DNA of 64,000 nt from Caballeronia sp. GAFFF1 (GTDB taxonomy: Bacteria; Pseudomonadota; Gammaproteobacteria; Burkholderiales; Burkholderiaceae), in assembly GCF_023630705.1 (NCBI RefSeq), contig NZ_JALQEM010000030.1:93360-157359 (forward strand). Direction: 5' to 3'. Positions 10,130 to 17,885 of the stretch are shown piece after piece (the stretch's first letter is position 1; each line of letters begins with the position of its first letter). A program made the position numbers and the translations under genes. Below the pieces are notes generated by a model, which worked only from the letters and a program-made list of their open reading frames with translations, was not told the DNA's origin and did no database searches.

Positions 10130-10849
10130 TTAGCGAGGCGCGCCGGCCTCGATCGCCTGTATGAACTGATGCAGCACGGCGCCCGACGCATCGGTCACGG
10201 CCCAGAAGGTCATGCCATCCTGGTTCCAGCGGGCAAGCGCATAGCCGTCGTCCGAGCGCGTGACGACTGCTTTCGTGTCCTTTTGCGTTCCGGCCGATGC
10301 TTTTTCGGGTAACACGTACACGTCGATCGGATGCTTCAGATAGCGATAAACGACCACCGCTACCGGGCGATGCCCGATGTAATCGAGCCGTCCGCCGACC
10401 AGGGCATAGCCCGGTCCTGCCGGGTCAATGACGGGCGGCGCATAGTCGATGCGGCCGTTGAACCACGGCTTTACCGTATGTTTATCACTGGATAGAACGT
10501 CTATTGGTCGATCCGACATGAGCGCCCGCACATGGCTCGATACGATCTCTTGCGCGATCGGCGATTCGGCCGGCATGCGGGCCGCGGTCTGAACCCAGAG
10601 CACGGCGCCCAATACGACTGCCGATAAGGTCGCGCCCGCAAATGCCCCGCCGAAGAAGGGCCACGGCGCGGAGAAAGGCAGCCGCCATGTGTTGCGCGTG
10701 CGAGGCGTTGGCGATTGCCGGCGTGCTTCGCTAGCCGCTTCGTCCCGCACGCGCGCCAGCACTTGCGCACGCAGGTGCGCCGGCGCGCGGTGATAGAGGG
10801 AGCCATCGGTCAACCTCGTTTCGAGCGAGGCGGTTTCGTTATTGTCCAT
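10130..10849 (-). CDS. Anti-sigma factor, single-pass membrane protein
   Basis: A protein of 239 residues overlapping the end of the sigma gene by 11 bases, the usual sign of translational coupling to a cognate ECF sigma factor. It has a cytosolic N-terminus of about 60 residues, a membrane helix at about 63-87 and a periplasmic domain of about 150 residues with alternating hydrophobic and aromatic residues. The cytosolic part has no HxxxCxxC zinc-binding anti-sigma motif and no Cys at all, so it belongs to the metal-free type. It likely holds the sigma factor at the membrane until a periplasmic signal arrives. Confidence 0.8.
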   Translation of the reverse strand: MDNNETASLETRLTDGSLYHRAPAHLRAQVLARVRDEAASEARRQSPTPRTRNTWRLPFSAPWPFFGGAFAGATLSAVVLGAVLWVQTAARMPAESPIAQEIVSSHVRALMSDRPIDVLSSDKHTVKPWFNGRIDYAPPVIDPAGPGYALVGGRLDYIGHRPVAVVVYRYLKHPIDVYVLPEKASAGTQKDTKAVVTRSDDGYALARWNQDGMTFWAVTDASGAVLHQFIQAIEAGAPR

Positions 10850-11474
10850 TGCCCGATTCCTCGGAATGACCCGGTTCTGACTTGCGCACGAGCCGCACGT
10901 TCGGTCTGTCGCCCTGGGCTGCGCGCACTGCTGCCGCCAGCATTTTCCGGCCGCGCGCGAGTCTCGACATCACGGTTCCTATCGGCACGCCCGTAATGGC
11001 GGCCACTTCCTTATAACTCATGTCTTCCAACTCACGCAGCACCAGCACCTCCCGAAAGACCAGCGGCAGTGACTCCAGCGCGCGATGCACCAGTTGTACC
11101 TCGTCCTTGCGCACCGCGAGCGTCTCCGGACTCACGCCGGCATCGTCAGACCATCCCGGCAGTGCCTGATCGCCGGCGATCTCCTCGTCATACGGCGTCG
11201 CGTCCGCCAACTGCACGCGACGACGCCACTCCGTGAACCACGTATTACGCACGATGGCGAGCAGCCATCCCCGCGCGTTCGACTCATCGCCGTCTTCGAA
11301 GCCCGAGAAGAAACGGAACGCGCGCAGATAGGCTTCCTGCACGACGTCATCGGCATCGCTCGGGCTGCCCGAGAGCCAGCGCGCAAGGTTATAGGCGGCA
11401 TCGAGGTGCGGCATGACCGTCGCTTCGAAGCGCGCATGCGGGGACTCGTCTACCTTCGACCTGCTTGGCCACAT
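10839..11474 (-). CDS. ECF RNA polymerase sigma factor
   Basis: A protein of 211 residues. Region 2 is clear (SDADDVVQEAYLRAFRFF), and region 4 has the helix-turn-helix (YKEVAAITGVPIGTVMSRLARGR). A GGGAG site precedes ATG 11474. It is in an operon with its membrane anti-sigma factor and divergent from an exported phosphoesterase and a cupredoxin gene. That arrangement suggests those two are targets and that the signal is envelope or oxidative/copper stress, which is inference only. Confidence 0.88.
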   Translation of the reverse strand: MWPSRSKVDESPHARFEATVMPHLDAAYNLARWLSGSPSDADDVVQEAYLRAFRFFSGFEDGDESNARGWLLAIVRNTWFTEWRRRVQLADATPYDEEIAGDQALPGWSDDAGVSPETLAVRKDEVQLVHRALESLPLVFREVLVLRELEDMSYKEVAAITGVPIGTVMSRLARGRKMLAAAVRAAQGDRPNVRLVRKSEPGHSEESGNGQ

Positions 11475-11660
11475 TGCGCGGATCTCCCTAAGCCACCGAA
11501 ATCGAACCTATTGATTGCGCCCACACTCGCTGTTACCGCTCGTCTCGCCGATTTATTCCTTGGTATTTCGGCCGCGGGCAAAAAAGTTTTACTTGGGAAT
11601 ATCGGAGGCGCTGCACTGGTTGGATGGACGCTGGATACGTCATTTCATCAAGGAGCCGCC
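11475..11660. promoter_or_regulatory. Divergent intergenic region with GGAAT motifs on both strands
   Basis: A GGAAT -35-like word occurs on the plus strand at 11596-11600, and its counterpart GGAATAA on the minus strand at about 11553-11559. ECF promoters commonly have a GGAA -35 element. The matching -10 words about 16 bases downstream are poor (TGGTT on plus, CGGTAA on minus), so this is only a hint of autoregulation by the adjacent ECF factor. Confidence 0.25.
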
Positions 11661-12641
11661 GTGCAAACCGAACTCAATCCTTCATCTTGTTCGTCCGAAC
11701 TCGACGATCACGGCAAACGCCGGCGCACGGCTCTCTCGTGCATGGCGTGGGCCGGTGCGGGCGTGCTATGGACGATCAGCGGCGGCGTGCCGCGCTCGCA
11801 ACTGATCTCGTCGGCTCATGCGGCCGAAGCCACTCGCTCTTTCAGTTTCGTGCAAATCAGCGATAGTCATATCGGATTCAACAAAGATCCGAATACGGAG
11901 CCGACAGCGACGCTGCAGGAAGCCATCAGTCATGTCCGCGCGATGCCACAGCGTCCCGCATTCATGATCCACACAGGCGATATCACGCACTTGTCGAAGC
12001 CCGCTCAATTCGACACGGCCACGCAGATCATCAACGAAGCCGGCATGCCGGTGCATTACGTGCCCGGCGAGCATGACGTGCTCGTCGAAAACGGCGATCC
12101 GTTTTTCGCGGGCTTCGCGGGCCAGTATGGCAAAGGCGGCGTGCGTCACTGGTATAGCTTCGATGAAGGCGGTGTGCATTTTATCGGCCTGACGAATGTC
12201 CTCGACCTGAAGGGCGGCGGCCTCGGCTATCTCGGCGACGCGCAACTCGCGTGGCTCAAACAGGACTTGCAGGCAAGAACCAGCAGCACGCCGATTGTCG
12301 TCTTCGCGCATATTCCGCTTTGGGCGCTCTACCCGCAATGGGGCTGGGGCACCGACGACAGCGCGCAAGCACTCGCGCTTCTGAAGCGCTTCGGTTCCGT
12401 GACAGTGTTGAACGGACACGTCCATCAGGTCGCGCAAAAAGTGGAAGGCGACATGCGATTCTATTCCGCGATGTCGACTGCGTTTCCTCAACCTGCGCCC
12501 GGTTCGGCAGCCGGCCCCGGTCCCATGAAAGTCGGCGCAGAACAGTTGCGGTCCATGCTGGGCCTGCGAGCCGTCACGCACATACCGGGACGCGAGCAGT
12601 TGGCAATCGTCGATACGTCACTCGAAGGAGCACGCGCATGA
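11661..12641 (+). CDS. Exported metallophosphoesterase (calcineurin-like)
   Basis: A protein of 326 residues from GTG 11661, with AAGGAG 5 bases upstream. The N-terminus has a Tat-like signal (KRRRTALS, then a hydrophobic stretch ending AHAAEA near residue 50). The mature part has the dimetal phosphoesterase motifs in order: QISDSHIG, HTGDITH, PGEHDV (the usual GNHD reads GEHD), AHIPLW and NGHVHQ. It probably hydrolyses phosphoesters in the periplasm; the substrate is unknown. Its stop overlaps the start of the cupredoxin gene (ATGA), so the two are one operon. Confidence 0.85.
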   Translation: MQTELNPSSCSSELDDHGKRRRTALSCMAWAGAGVLWTISGGVPRSQLISSAHAAEATRSFSFVQISDSHIGFNKDPNTEPTATLQEAISHVRAMPQRPAFMIHTGDITHLSKPAQFDTATQIINEAGMPVHYVPGEHDVLVENGDPFFAGFAGQYGKGGVRHWYSFDEGGVHFIGLTNVLDLKGGGLGYLGDAQLAWLKQDLQARTSSTPIVVFAHIPLWALYPQWGWGTDDSAQALALLKRFGSVTVLNGHVHQVAQKVEGDMRFYSAMSTAFPQPAPGSAAGPGPMKVGAEQLRSMLGLRAVTHIPGREQLAIVDTSLEGARA

Positions 12642-13009
12642 ATGCATCTTTCGCAGGACGATGCGTGCGTCAGCTAGCGGTCGCGGTCATCGTCAAGGGA
12701 CTCTTCGGCATGATGCCCTCGGCTTGCGCCGAAGAGCCAGCACAACAAGTCGCCGCGGTGGCCGCGCCGACCATCACCATCGACAACTTCGCGTTCAGCC
12801 AGCCGACGCTCACGGTCCCGGCGGGAACGAAGGTGACGTGGATCAATCGCGACGACATGCTGCATACCGTCGTGGATGAAGCGAAGTCGTTCAAATCGGA
12901 CCCGCTTGATAGCGGCGACACTTTCTCGCATGAGTTCGATCGGCCGGGCACGTACAAGTACTTCTGCTCGTTGCATCCGCATATGACGGGAACCATCGTC
13001 GTGCGGTGA
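12638..13009 (+). CDS. Periplasmic cupredoxin
   Basis: A protein of 123 residues from ATG 12638, overlapping the phosphoesterase stop and preceded by GAAGGAG. A signal peptide ends near ACAEE (about residue 32). The mature domain is a plastocyanin/amicyanin-like fold: PTLTVPAGTKVTWINRDD, then LHTV with the first His ligand, then the C-terminal YFCSLHPHM, which gives the Cys, His and Met copper ligands. The likely role is electron transfer or copper binding in the periplasm. The coupling to the phosphoesterase next to an ECF sigma pair is a recurrent Burkholderia arrangement. Confidence 0.85.
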   Translation: MNASFAGRCVRQLAVAVIVKGLFGMMPSACAEEPAQQVAAVAAPTITIDNFAFSQPTLTVPAGTKVTWINRDDMLHTVVDEAKSFKSDPLDSGDTFSHEFDRPGTYKYFCSLHPHMTGTIVVR

Positions 13010-13036
13010 TTGCAGACAAGGCAAAGACGCGCGCTC

Positions 13037-14146
13037 TCAGCGTTGCGCCTTTGCTATCGCATCCAGATTGCCTTCACCGAAGCCATGATGCCCGCGTCTC
13101 TCGACAATCTCGAAGAACATGTCGCCGGGCCGGCGTTCGAGAAACGTTTGAAGAAAGAGTTGCGGCGTGCCGTCCGGAAGTATTTCTCCGTCGACGAGAA
13201 TGCCGCGTGTACGCAGTTGCTCGATATCGAGGCCATGTCCCGGCAAACGGGTGTCGATTTCGTGGTAATAGCGCGGCGGGGGCGTGAGAAAGCGCACTCC
13301 GCGTGCGCGCAGCGCATCGACAGAAGCAAAGATATCCGATGACGCAAGCGCGATATGCTGCACGCCCTCGCCTTCATGGTCCGGCAGATACTGCTGCATG
13401 AGATCCGTGCGATACGTGCCCTCTTCATACACGGGAATGCGAATGGAGCCGCACGGCGAAACCGTGACAGCCGAATCTTGCGACACATGCCAGTCAGGAT
13501 GCACCTCGTGAATCTCTTCGAAATGCAGTACTTCCCGGTAGAAGTCGAGCCACTCTCGAATGCGGCCCGCGCCGACGGTCTGCGTAAAGTGATCGACTTC
13601 CAGCAGGCCCGTACCGCCGAGCCCAGTGGGCTCATGATCGAGCGGCCGAAAGTCGATGTCATAAATCGAGGCTTCGCCGCTGTTCTTGCCGGGCCAGTGA
13701 TCGACGAAATAGATATGCGAATCGCCGATACCCTGAATAGCGGGAATGGCGAGTTCGTTAGGGCCGATCTTCTCTCCCTCGAAGTCCCACGCGCCGTAGT
13801 CCACCGCGCGTTCATGAGCGATTTGCGCGTTCACCACGCGAATGCCGATGGCCGCAATGCCCACCCCATGTGTCTCTGCGAAACGCGTGGCGAAGGAATC
13901 GGGCTCGGCGTTGAGCAGGAAATTCATGCTGGCCTGACGATAAAGCGTCACGGCCTTGCTTACGTGCTGCGCCACTGGCACGAAGCCTAGCCGTTCGAAC
14001 AGCGCGGCAAGGCCCTGCGGATCCGGGCTCGAGAACTCCACGAATTCCAGCCCCGCAATACCGAGCGGGTTGTTCCCGGCTTCGGAATCGGGGATCGCGC
14101 CGGCGGCCGTGGAAAGGTCAGCGGATTGCGGCTGGGTCATCGACAA
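13037..14146 (-). CDS. hppD: 4-hydroxyphenylpyruvate dioxygenase
   Basis: A protein of 369 residues, the usual size of bacterial HPPD. This non-haem iron(II) enzyme converts 4-hydroxyphenylpyruvate to homogentisate in tyrosine breakdown. Two vicinal-oxygen-chelate domains are visible. The C-terminal domain holds the iron ligands: His in EVDHFTQ, His in GVQHIAL, and Glu in MFFEIVERR. The QLFLQTF segment before the last ligand is characteristic. It is convergent with the cupredoxin gene (27-bp gap) and stands alone; no homogentisate dioxygenase is in the window. Assignment is firm. Confidence 0.93.
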   Translation of the reverse strand: MSMTQPQSADLSTAAGAIPDSEAGNNPLGIAGLEFVEFSSPDPQGLAALFERLGFVPVAQHVSKAVTLYRQASMNFLLNAEPDSFATRFAETHGVGIAAIGIRVVNAQIAHERAVDYGAWDFEGEKIGPNELAIPAIQGIGDSHIYFVDHWPGKNSGEASIYDIDFRPLDHEPTGLGGTGLLEVDHFTQTVGAGRIREWLDFYREVLHFEEIHEVHPDWHVSQDSAVTVSPCGSIRIPVYEEGTYRTDLMQQYLPDHEGEGVQHIALASSDIFASVDALRARGVRFLTPPPRYYHEIDTRLPGHGLDIEQLRTRGILVDGEILPDGTPQLFLQTFLERRPGDMFFEIVERRGHHGFGEGNLDAIAKAQR

Positions 14147-14284
14147 TACCTCGAAAATGTACGAGCTGGTTCACGGACGTAAAAAGTACCATGACTGCCC
14201 CATCGTACGCCACAACGGACGCGGGCGGTCGTGCCAAGCGTAGCGGCAGCACGTCGCCCGTGTCAAAGCGAGGCATTGCTCGGC

Positions 14285-14533
14285 TCAAGCTGCAAGCCTC
14301 TGAGCATTCATCGAGGGACGGCGTGCCTGAGGCGGAAACACGTTCCATGTGCCGTCGTCGTGACGAAAGAAAATGATGTCGATCAACGTCCCGCCATGCC
14401 AGCCCTCGATGCGCACGTAGCGGATACCGGTGACTTGCGAGCGGCACAGTTGCGCGACGCGCGCGGGATGGGCGACCGTCGGCGCGAGCCATTTGTCGAC
14501 GGCGCTGTGCAATGAGTTTGCCGAAGCGTGCAT
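14285..14533 (-). CDS. Small hypothetical protein downstream of the LRAT-like gene
   Basis: A protein of 82 residues from ATG 14533, with AAAGGAG just upstream. The middle reads like a KTSC/BPSL-type small beta protein (VTGIRYVRIEGWHGGTLIDIIFF), but I cannot name a family with confidence. There is no signal peptide. It starts 11 bases after the LRAT-like gene, so the two are cotranscribed and may work together. Confidence 0.65.
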   Translation of the reverse strand: MHASANSLHSAVDKWLAPTVAHPARVAQLCRSQVTGIRYVRIEGWHGGTLIDIIFFRHDDGTWNVFPPQARRPSMNAQRLAA

Positions 14534-14544
14534 GATGGTCTCCT

Positions 14545-15075
14545 TTACATGGCCAGTGCGGCGCAATCCGTGGCGCAGGCAGGCAGTGAATTCGCGCGAC
14601 GGCGACGCTGTGCGGCGATATAGGCTCGAACGAGCCCTCTCACCGCGTGAATGGCGACGCGAGGATGAACGAGGCAGGCGCGCACTTGCGTGCTGCGCGC
14701 CTCGCCGAACAGACACCACGAGACGAAGTGCTCGCAGTTGTTGGTCAGGAGGCGATAGCGGTTCTCGCCAAGACGGCTGCGCGCGCGACGCACCGCTTCG
14801 ACGCCGACGAAGTACGCTGAAGCGTGTTGACGAACGATCACGCCGTAGCCGTCTGCGAACTGCGCGACTGTCACTTCTTCGACGGGACCGCGGTGCAACG
14901 ACTTGGCGAAGCCCGCATAGTGAATGACCTTGCCGTTGCCCGCATAGATGCCATGGTGTTCATAGCCGCAGCGGCGCGTGATCAGTTCGCTGCCGACCGG
15001 CGGTTCGTCATCGAACGGAAGCACGCGCGTTACGGGCGCCTGATCGGTCCTTATCGACGTTGACGTGATTGACAT
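14545..15075 (-). CDS. LRAT-domain (NlpC/P60-like) protein
   Basis: A protein of 176 residues. The first 125 match lecithin:retinol acyltransferase-type papain folds. The His box is YEHHGIYAG (H40/H41), followed by the VIHYAG strand (H52), and the catalytic Cys is C114 in TNNCEHFVSW. Bacterial members are thought to act as acyltransferases or thiol hydrolases; the substrate is unknown. The C-terminal 45 residues are Arg/Ala-rich with a weak hydrophobic stretch. It starts an operon with the 82-residue protein downstream. Confidence 0.8.
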   Translation of the reverse strand: MSITSTSIRTDQAPVTRVLPFDDEPPVGSELITRRCGYEHHGIYAGNGKVIHYAGFAKSLHRGPVEEVTVAQFADGYGVIVRQHASAYFVGVEAVRRARSRLGENRYRLLTNNCEHFVSWCLFGEARSTQVRACLVHPRVAIHAVRGLVRAYIAAQRRRRANSLPACATDCAALAM

Positions 15076-15458
15076 GGCTCGCTCCAGTCTCGCAGGCTTG
15101 GCGCGATGTGTTCGTTTCGCGCCTGTTTGCCATGTCGTTTGCAGCTTTCTTGCCAGTCGTTGCGGAGCCTCGATTTGCGGGCTTCAGCGAAGCGTGCGAT
15201 GCCTTCTTCCAGCCAGATGTGTTGAGGCTAAGCCAACGCTGTGTGGACAGTTTGTTGGGTGTCCAGCGTCAGTTAGGGCTCTGAGGCGGTGTTGGTTTAT
15301 AGCGTTCTCTTCGGCAGACAATGTTGGCGAGCCGCTAACATCGCCGCTGGTGTAAGAGCGCGGAAGTCCGTCGATTCGCCCGCTCGCGAGGCGCACTGAA
15401 TCGGCACGAGCCTTGCATTTACTTCGTGCGTTCCTAAGACTCAGCCTGGAGAGGCACA
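15076..15458. other. Intergenic region upstream of the first leader peptide
   Basis: These 383 bases hold the divergent promoter of the LRAT-like operon and, at 15401-15417, a sigma-54 element for the plus-strand peptide gene. An imperfect dyad, TGGACA (15244-15249) and TGTCCA (15260-15265), lies about 140 bp upstream of that element, a plausible distance for an activator site. No other gene is visible. Confidence 0.5.
15401..15417 (+). promoter_or_regulatory. Sigma-54 promoter of the leader-peptide/PP2C operon
   Basis: The sequence CGGCACGAGCCTTGCA has GG (15403-15404) and GC (15415-15416) exactly 10 bases apart and matches the -24/-12 consensus TGGCACG-N4-TTGCA at all but the first base. 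The predicted start of transcription is about 15428, giving a 31-base leader before the ATG at 15459. A sigma-54 activator is encoded about 1 kb away. Confidence 0.75.
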
Positions 15459-15749
15459 ATGGCCACGCTCACCATCACCGATCTCGCCTTCGACCGCCGG
15501 CTCGACCACACGGCAATGTCCGCGATTGCCGGAGGGGGCGGCGCGCCATGGGTTTACGGCTGGATCACGCCGTTCATAGCGGACCGTCACGCGAACTTCG
15601 GCGGGGTCGTCAACGTCTACGACATTACGAACAACTTCACAGCCGGCCAAATGATCAATCAGTTTCAGTCCGTCGACGTGCAGAATTCCGGCGATGGAGC
15701 GAGCCTCACGGTGACGCCCAACGCAATATCGGCGAATCGCGCAGGCTGA
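15459..15749 (+). CDS. Double-glycine leader peptide precursor 1
   Basis: A protein of 96 residues with a GGAGAGG site. The leader is 26 residues: TLTI at 3-6, Asp8, Leu15, MSA at 20-22 and GG at 25-26. The same positions are conserved in the two precursors at 27-28 kb. C39-type exporter peptidases cut after such Gly-Gly motifs, and one is encoded nearby. The predicted core of 70 residues is Cys-free and rich in Asn, Gly and Gln, with a hydrophobic first third (WVYGWITPF). No modification enzyme is visible in the window. It is cotranscribed with the PP2C gene 52 bases downstream. Function unknown; export as a secreted peptide is inferred. Confidence 0.8.
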   Translation: MATLTITDLAFDRRLDHTAMSAIAGGGGAPWVYGWITPFIADRHANFGGVVNVYDITNNFTAGQMINQFQSVDVQNSGDGASLTVTPNAISANRAG

Positions 15750-15801
15750 CGTCGCGCGCAGCAAGATTGCACTGCTCTAGCGTCCGTTCAAGGAGACTGG
15801 C

Positions 15802-16572
15802 GTGACCTTCTCAACAGAGTTCGGATGGACATCCGCCGCGCGCTCGGACGTGGGGTGCGTCCGCTTAGTCAACGAAGACGCGGTGCTCAACTCGCCCGAG
15901 CAGGGTCTATGGGCCGTGGCCGACGGCATGGGCGGACACGCAGTGGGCGATCTCGCAAGCCGCATGGTGATCGAGCGTCTCGCTAGCTTATCGACAGGCG
16001 GCGCATTGGGACACGTCATCGCAGAAGCACGAGATCAGCTTCTGCGAGTGAACGATGAACTGCGTGCAGAGGCAGCACGGCGACAGGTATCGCGCATAGG
16101 CAGTACCGTGGTATTGCTCGCGGCGCGCGGCGGCGCGTGCGCTTATCTGTGGGCGGGCGATAGCCGCATCTATCTATTCCGGAACGGCCGCCTCGCGCAG
16201 TTGACGCGCGATCATAGTCATGTGGAAGAACTCAAGGCACGCGGCCAGTTGACGGCGGAAGAAGCATTGCATCATCCCGCGCAGCATCTGATTACGCGTG
16301 CCGTAGGCGCGCTCGACACACTGGAACTCGACGAAAGCAGCGTCGCGCTGGCCGACGGCGATACGTTCCTGCTATGCAGCGATGGCTTGTCCAACGAAGT
16401 GACCGAAGCCGAAATGGCGAGCGAACTGGCGCCGGGCAATTGCGAGGCTGCGGCGCAGCGGCTGCTGGAGATGGCGCTGGAGCGCGGTGGACGAGATAAC
16501 ATTTCACTCGTCGTCGCTCACGCTGAAGACGTTCTCGGGTCGGACAGAACGCAAGTGAATCCCACTCTGTGA
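15802..16572 (+). CDS. PP2C-family serine/threonine phosphatase
   Basis: A protein of 256 residues from GTG 15802, with AAGGAG 6 bases upstream. It has all PP2C metal and substrate motifs: VNEDAV, VADGMGGHAVGD, GDSRIYLF, LLCSDGLSNEV and GGRDNISLVV. It is cytosolic with no extra domain. It should reverse Ser/Thr phosphorylation, and the FHA protein of this locus is a plausible reader of the same phosphosites. No Ser/Thr kinase is visible in the window, so the kinase must be elsewhere or of an unusual type. It is convergent with the sigma-54 activator gene (11-bp gap). Confidence 0.9.
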   Translation: MTFSTEFGWTSAARSDVGCVRLVNEDAVLNSPEQGLWAVADGMGGHAVGDLASRMVIERLASLSTGGALGHVIAEARDQLLRVNDELRAEAARRQVSRIGSTVVLLAARGGACAYLWAGDSRIYLFRNGRLAQLTRDHSHVEELKARGQLTAEEALHHPAQHLITRAVGALDTLELDESSVALADGDTFLLCSDGLSNEVTEAEMASELAPGNCEAAAQRLLEMALERGGRDNISLVVAHAEDVLGSDRTQVNPTL

Positions 16573-16583
16573 GCCGCGCTTGC

Positions 16584-17885
16584 TTACTGTTTGTTTCGCT
16601 GCGCTGCGAGCCTGAAGTCTTTCGAATGAAGCCCGTGCTTCTTCAGGAGCATTTGCAAGTGAGAGCGGTTCATGTCGTAGCGCCGCGCAAGTTCCGCTAC
16701 CGTGCCGCCCACTTCCTGCAAGCCGCGTTCGAGAAACGCCCGCTCTGCTTCGTCGCTTGCTACACGCTTCGCTTCGCTCAGCGAGCCGGCCATGGCGACA
16801 CCTTCGCCGCTTGCCGAAGGCGCTCCCATTGCAATGGCGAGCGATGACTTCGGGCGTATGTCCACCGGCAGATGCTCGATATCCGCCATATCGCCTGCGA
16901 GGCAAGCAAGCCGATACACCATGTTGCGCAACTCGCGGATGTTGCCCGGGTAGTCGTAACTGCGCAGGAAGTCCCGCAACCGCGGAGACATTTTCACCGG
17001 ACGGCGCTTGAGCGCAGCCGCCGCTTCGTCGCCGAAATAGGCGAGCAGCAGCGGAATCTCATCGCGACGTTCACGCAATGGCGGCAGCGTCAAATGAATG
17101 ACACTCAAGCGATAGAACAAGTCTTCGCGAAACCGGCCTTCCTCGCACCAGCGCCGTAGATTTCGATTCGTCGCCGCGACGATACGCGTATCGACTGCAA
17201 TAGGCTCGTCAGAGCCGACGCGCTGTATTTCATGCGCTTCTAGCACGCGCAGCAACTTGACTTGGCCTGACAGCGGCAACTCGCCGATCTCGTCGAGGAA
17301 GATGGTCCCTGTATGCGCGCTCTCGAATTTTCCTTTGCGGTCGTTCGTGGCGCCCGTGAACGCCCCCTTGCGATGGCCGAACAGTTCCGATTCGATGAGA
17401 TTCTCCGGAATCGCGCCACAGTTCACGGAAATGTACGGCTTGTCGGCACGCGAGCCGTTTGCGTGAATGACCTTGGCCATCAATTCCTTACCGGTCCCGC
17501 TCTCACCGTCGATCAGCACCGGCAGATCGGTCGGCGCCGCTTTTTCCGCGATTTCCAGTGCCTCGAGCAGCTTCGGGTTATCGCCGAATGTGCCTTCGAA
17601 GATGAAGCTGCGTTCCAGGAGTGCCTGTCGCCTGGCGCCCGCGGACATCTCCCGCTTCGGCTCCGATGCCGCGGCCTGTACGAAACGTTCTTTGTGCGAG
17701 AGCTGCATGACCTCGTCGCGCAGCGCGCTCGCCTGTCGTAACAGCTTCTCGATCTCGGGACGTTCGAGGCGCGAGGTCCACCGTAGCGTCGAACGCAATA
17801 TCTCGATCTTCTCGATGAGACCCGCATACGAAATAGCCGATGCAGGTACGTTGCTGTCGCTTTCCGGTTGGTCGAGTATCTTCAT
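16584..17885 (-). CDS. Sigma-54-dependent transcriptional activator
   Basis: A protein of 433 residues. The AAA+ domain covers about 95-325: Walker A GESGTGKE at 127-134, the sigma-54-contact loop GAFTGA at 174-179 and Walker B IFLDEI at 195-200. A Fis-type helix-turn-helix lies near the C-terminus (AELARRYDMNRSHLQMLLKKHG). The N-terminal 95 residues are a helical, probably coiled-coil segment with no receiver, GAF or PAS domain, so control is not by a classical histidine kinase; the FHA and PP2C partners are candidates. Its start overlaps the stop of the exporter gene (ATGA). I infer that it activates the sigma-54 promoters before the peptide genes. Confidence 0.9.
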   Translation of the reverse strand: MKILDQPESDSNVPASAISYAGLIEKIEILRSTLRWTSRLERPEIEKLLRQASALRDEVMQLSHKERFVQAAASEPKREMSAGARRQALLERSFIFEGTFGDNPKLLEALEIAEKAAPTDLPVLIDGESGTGKELMAKVIHANGSRADKPYISVNCGAIPENLIESELFGHRKGAFTGATNDRKGKFESAHTGTIFLDEIGELPLSGQVKLLRVLEAHEIQRVGSDEPIAVDTRIVAATNRNLRRWCEEGRFREDLFYRLSVIHLTLPPLRERRDEIPLLLAYFGDEAAAALKRRPVKMSPRLRDFLRSYDYPGNIRELRNMVYRLACLAGDMADIEHLPVDIRPKSSLAIAMGAPSASGEGVAMAGSLSEAKRVASDEAERAFLERGLQEVGGTVAELARRYDMNRSHLQMLLKKHGLHSKDFRLAAQRNKQ

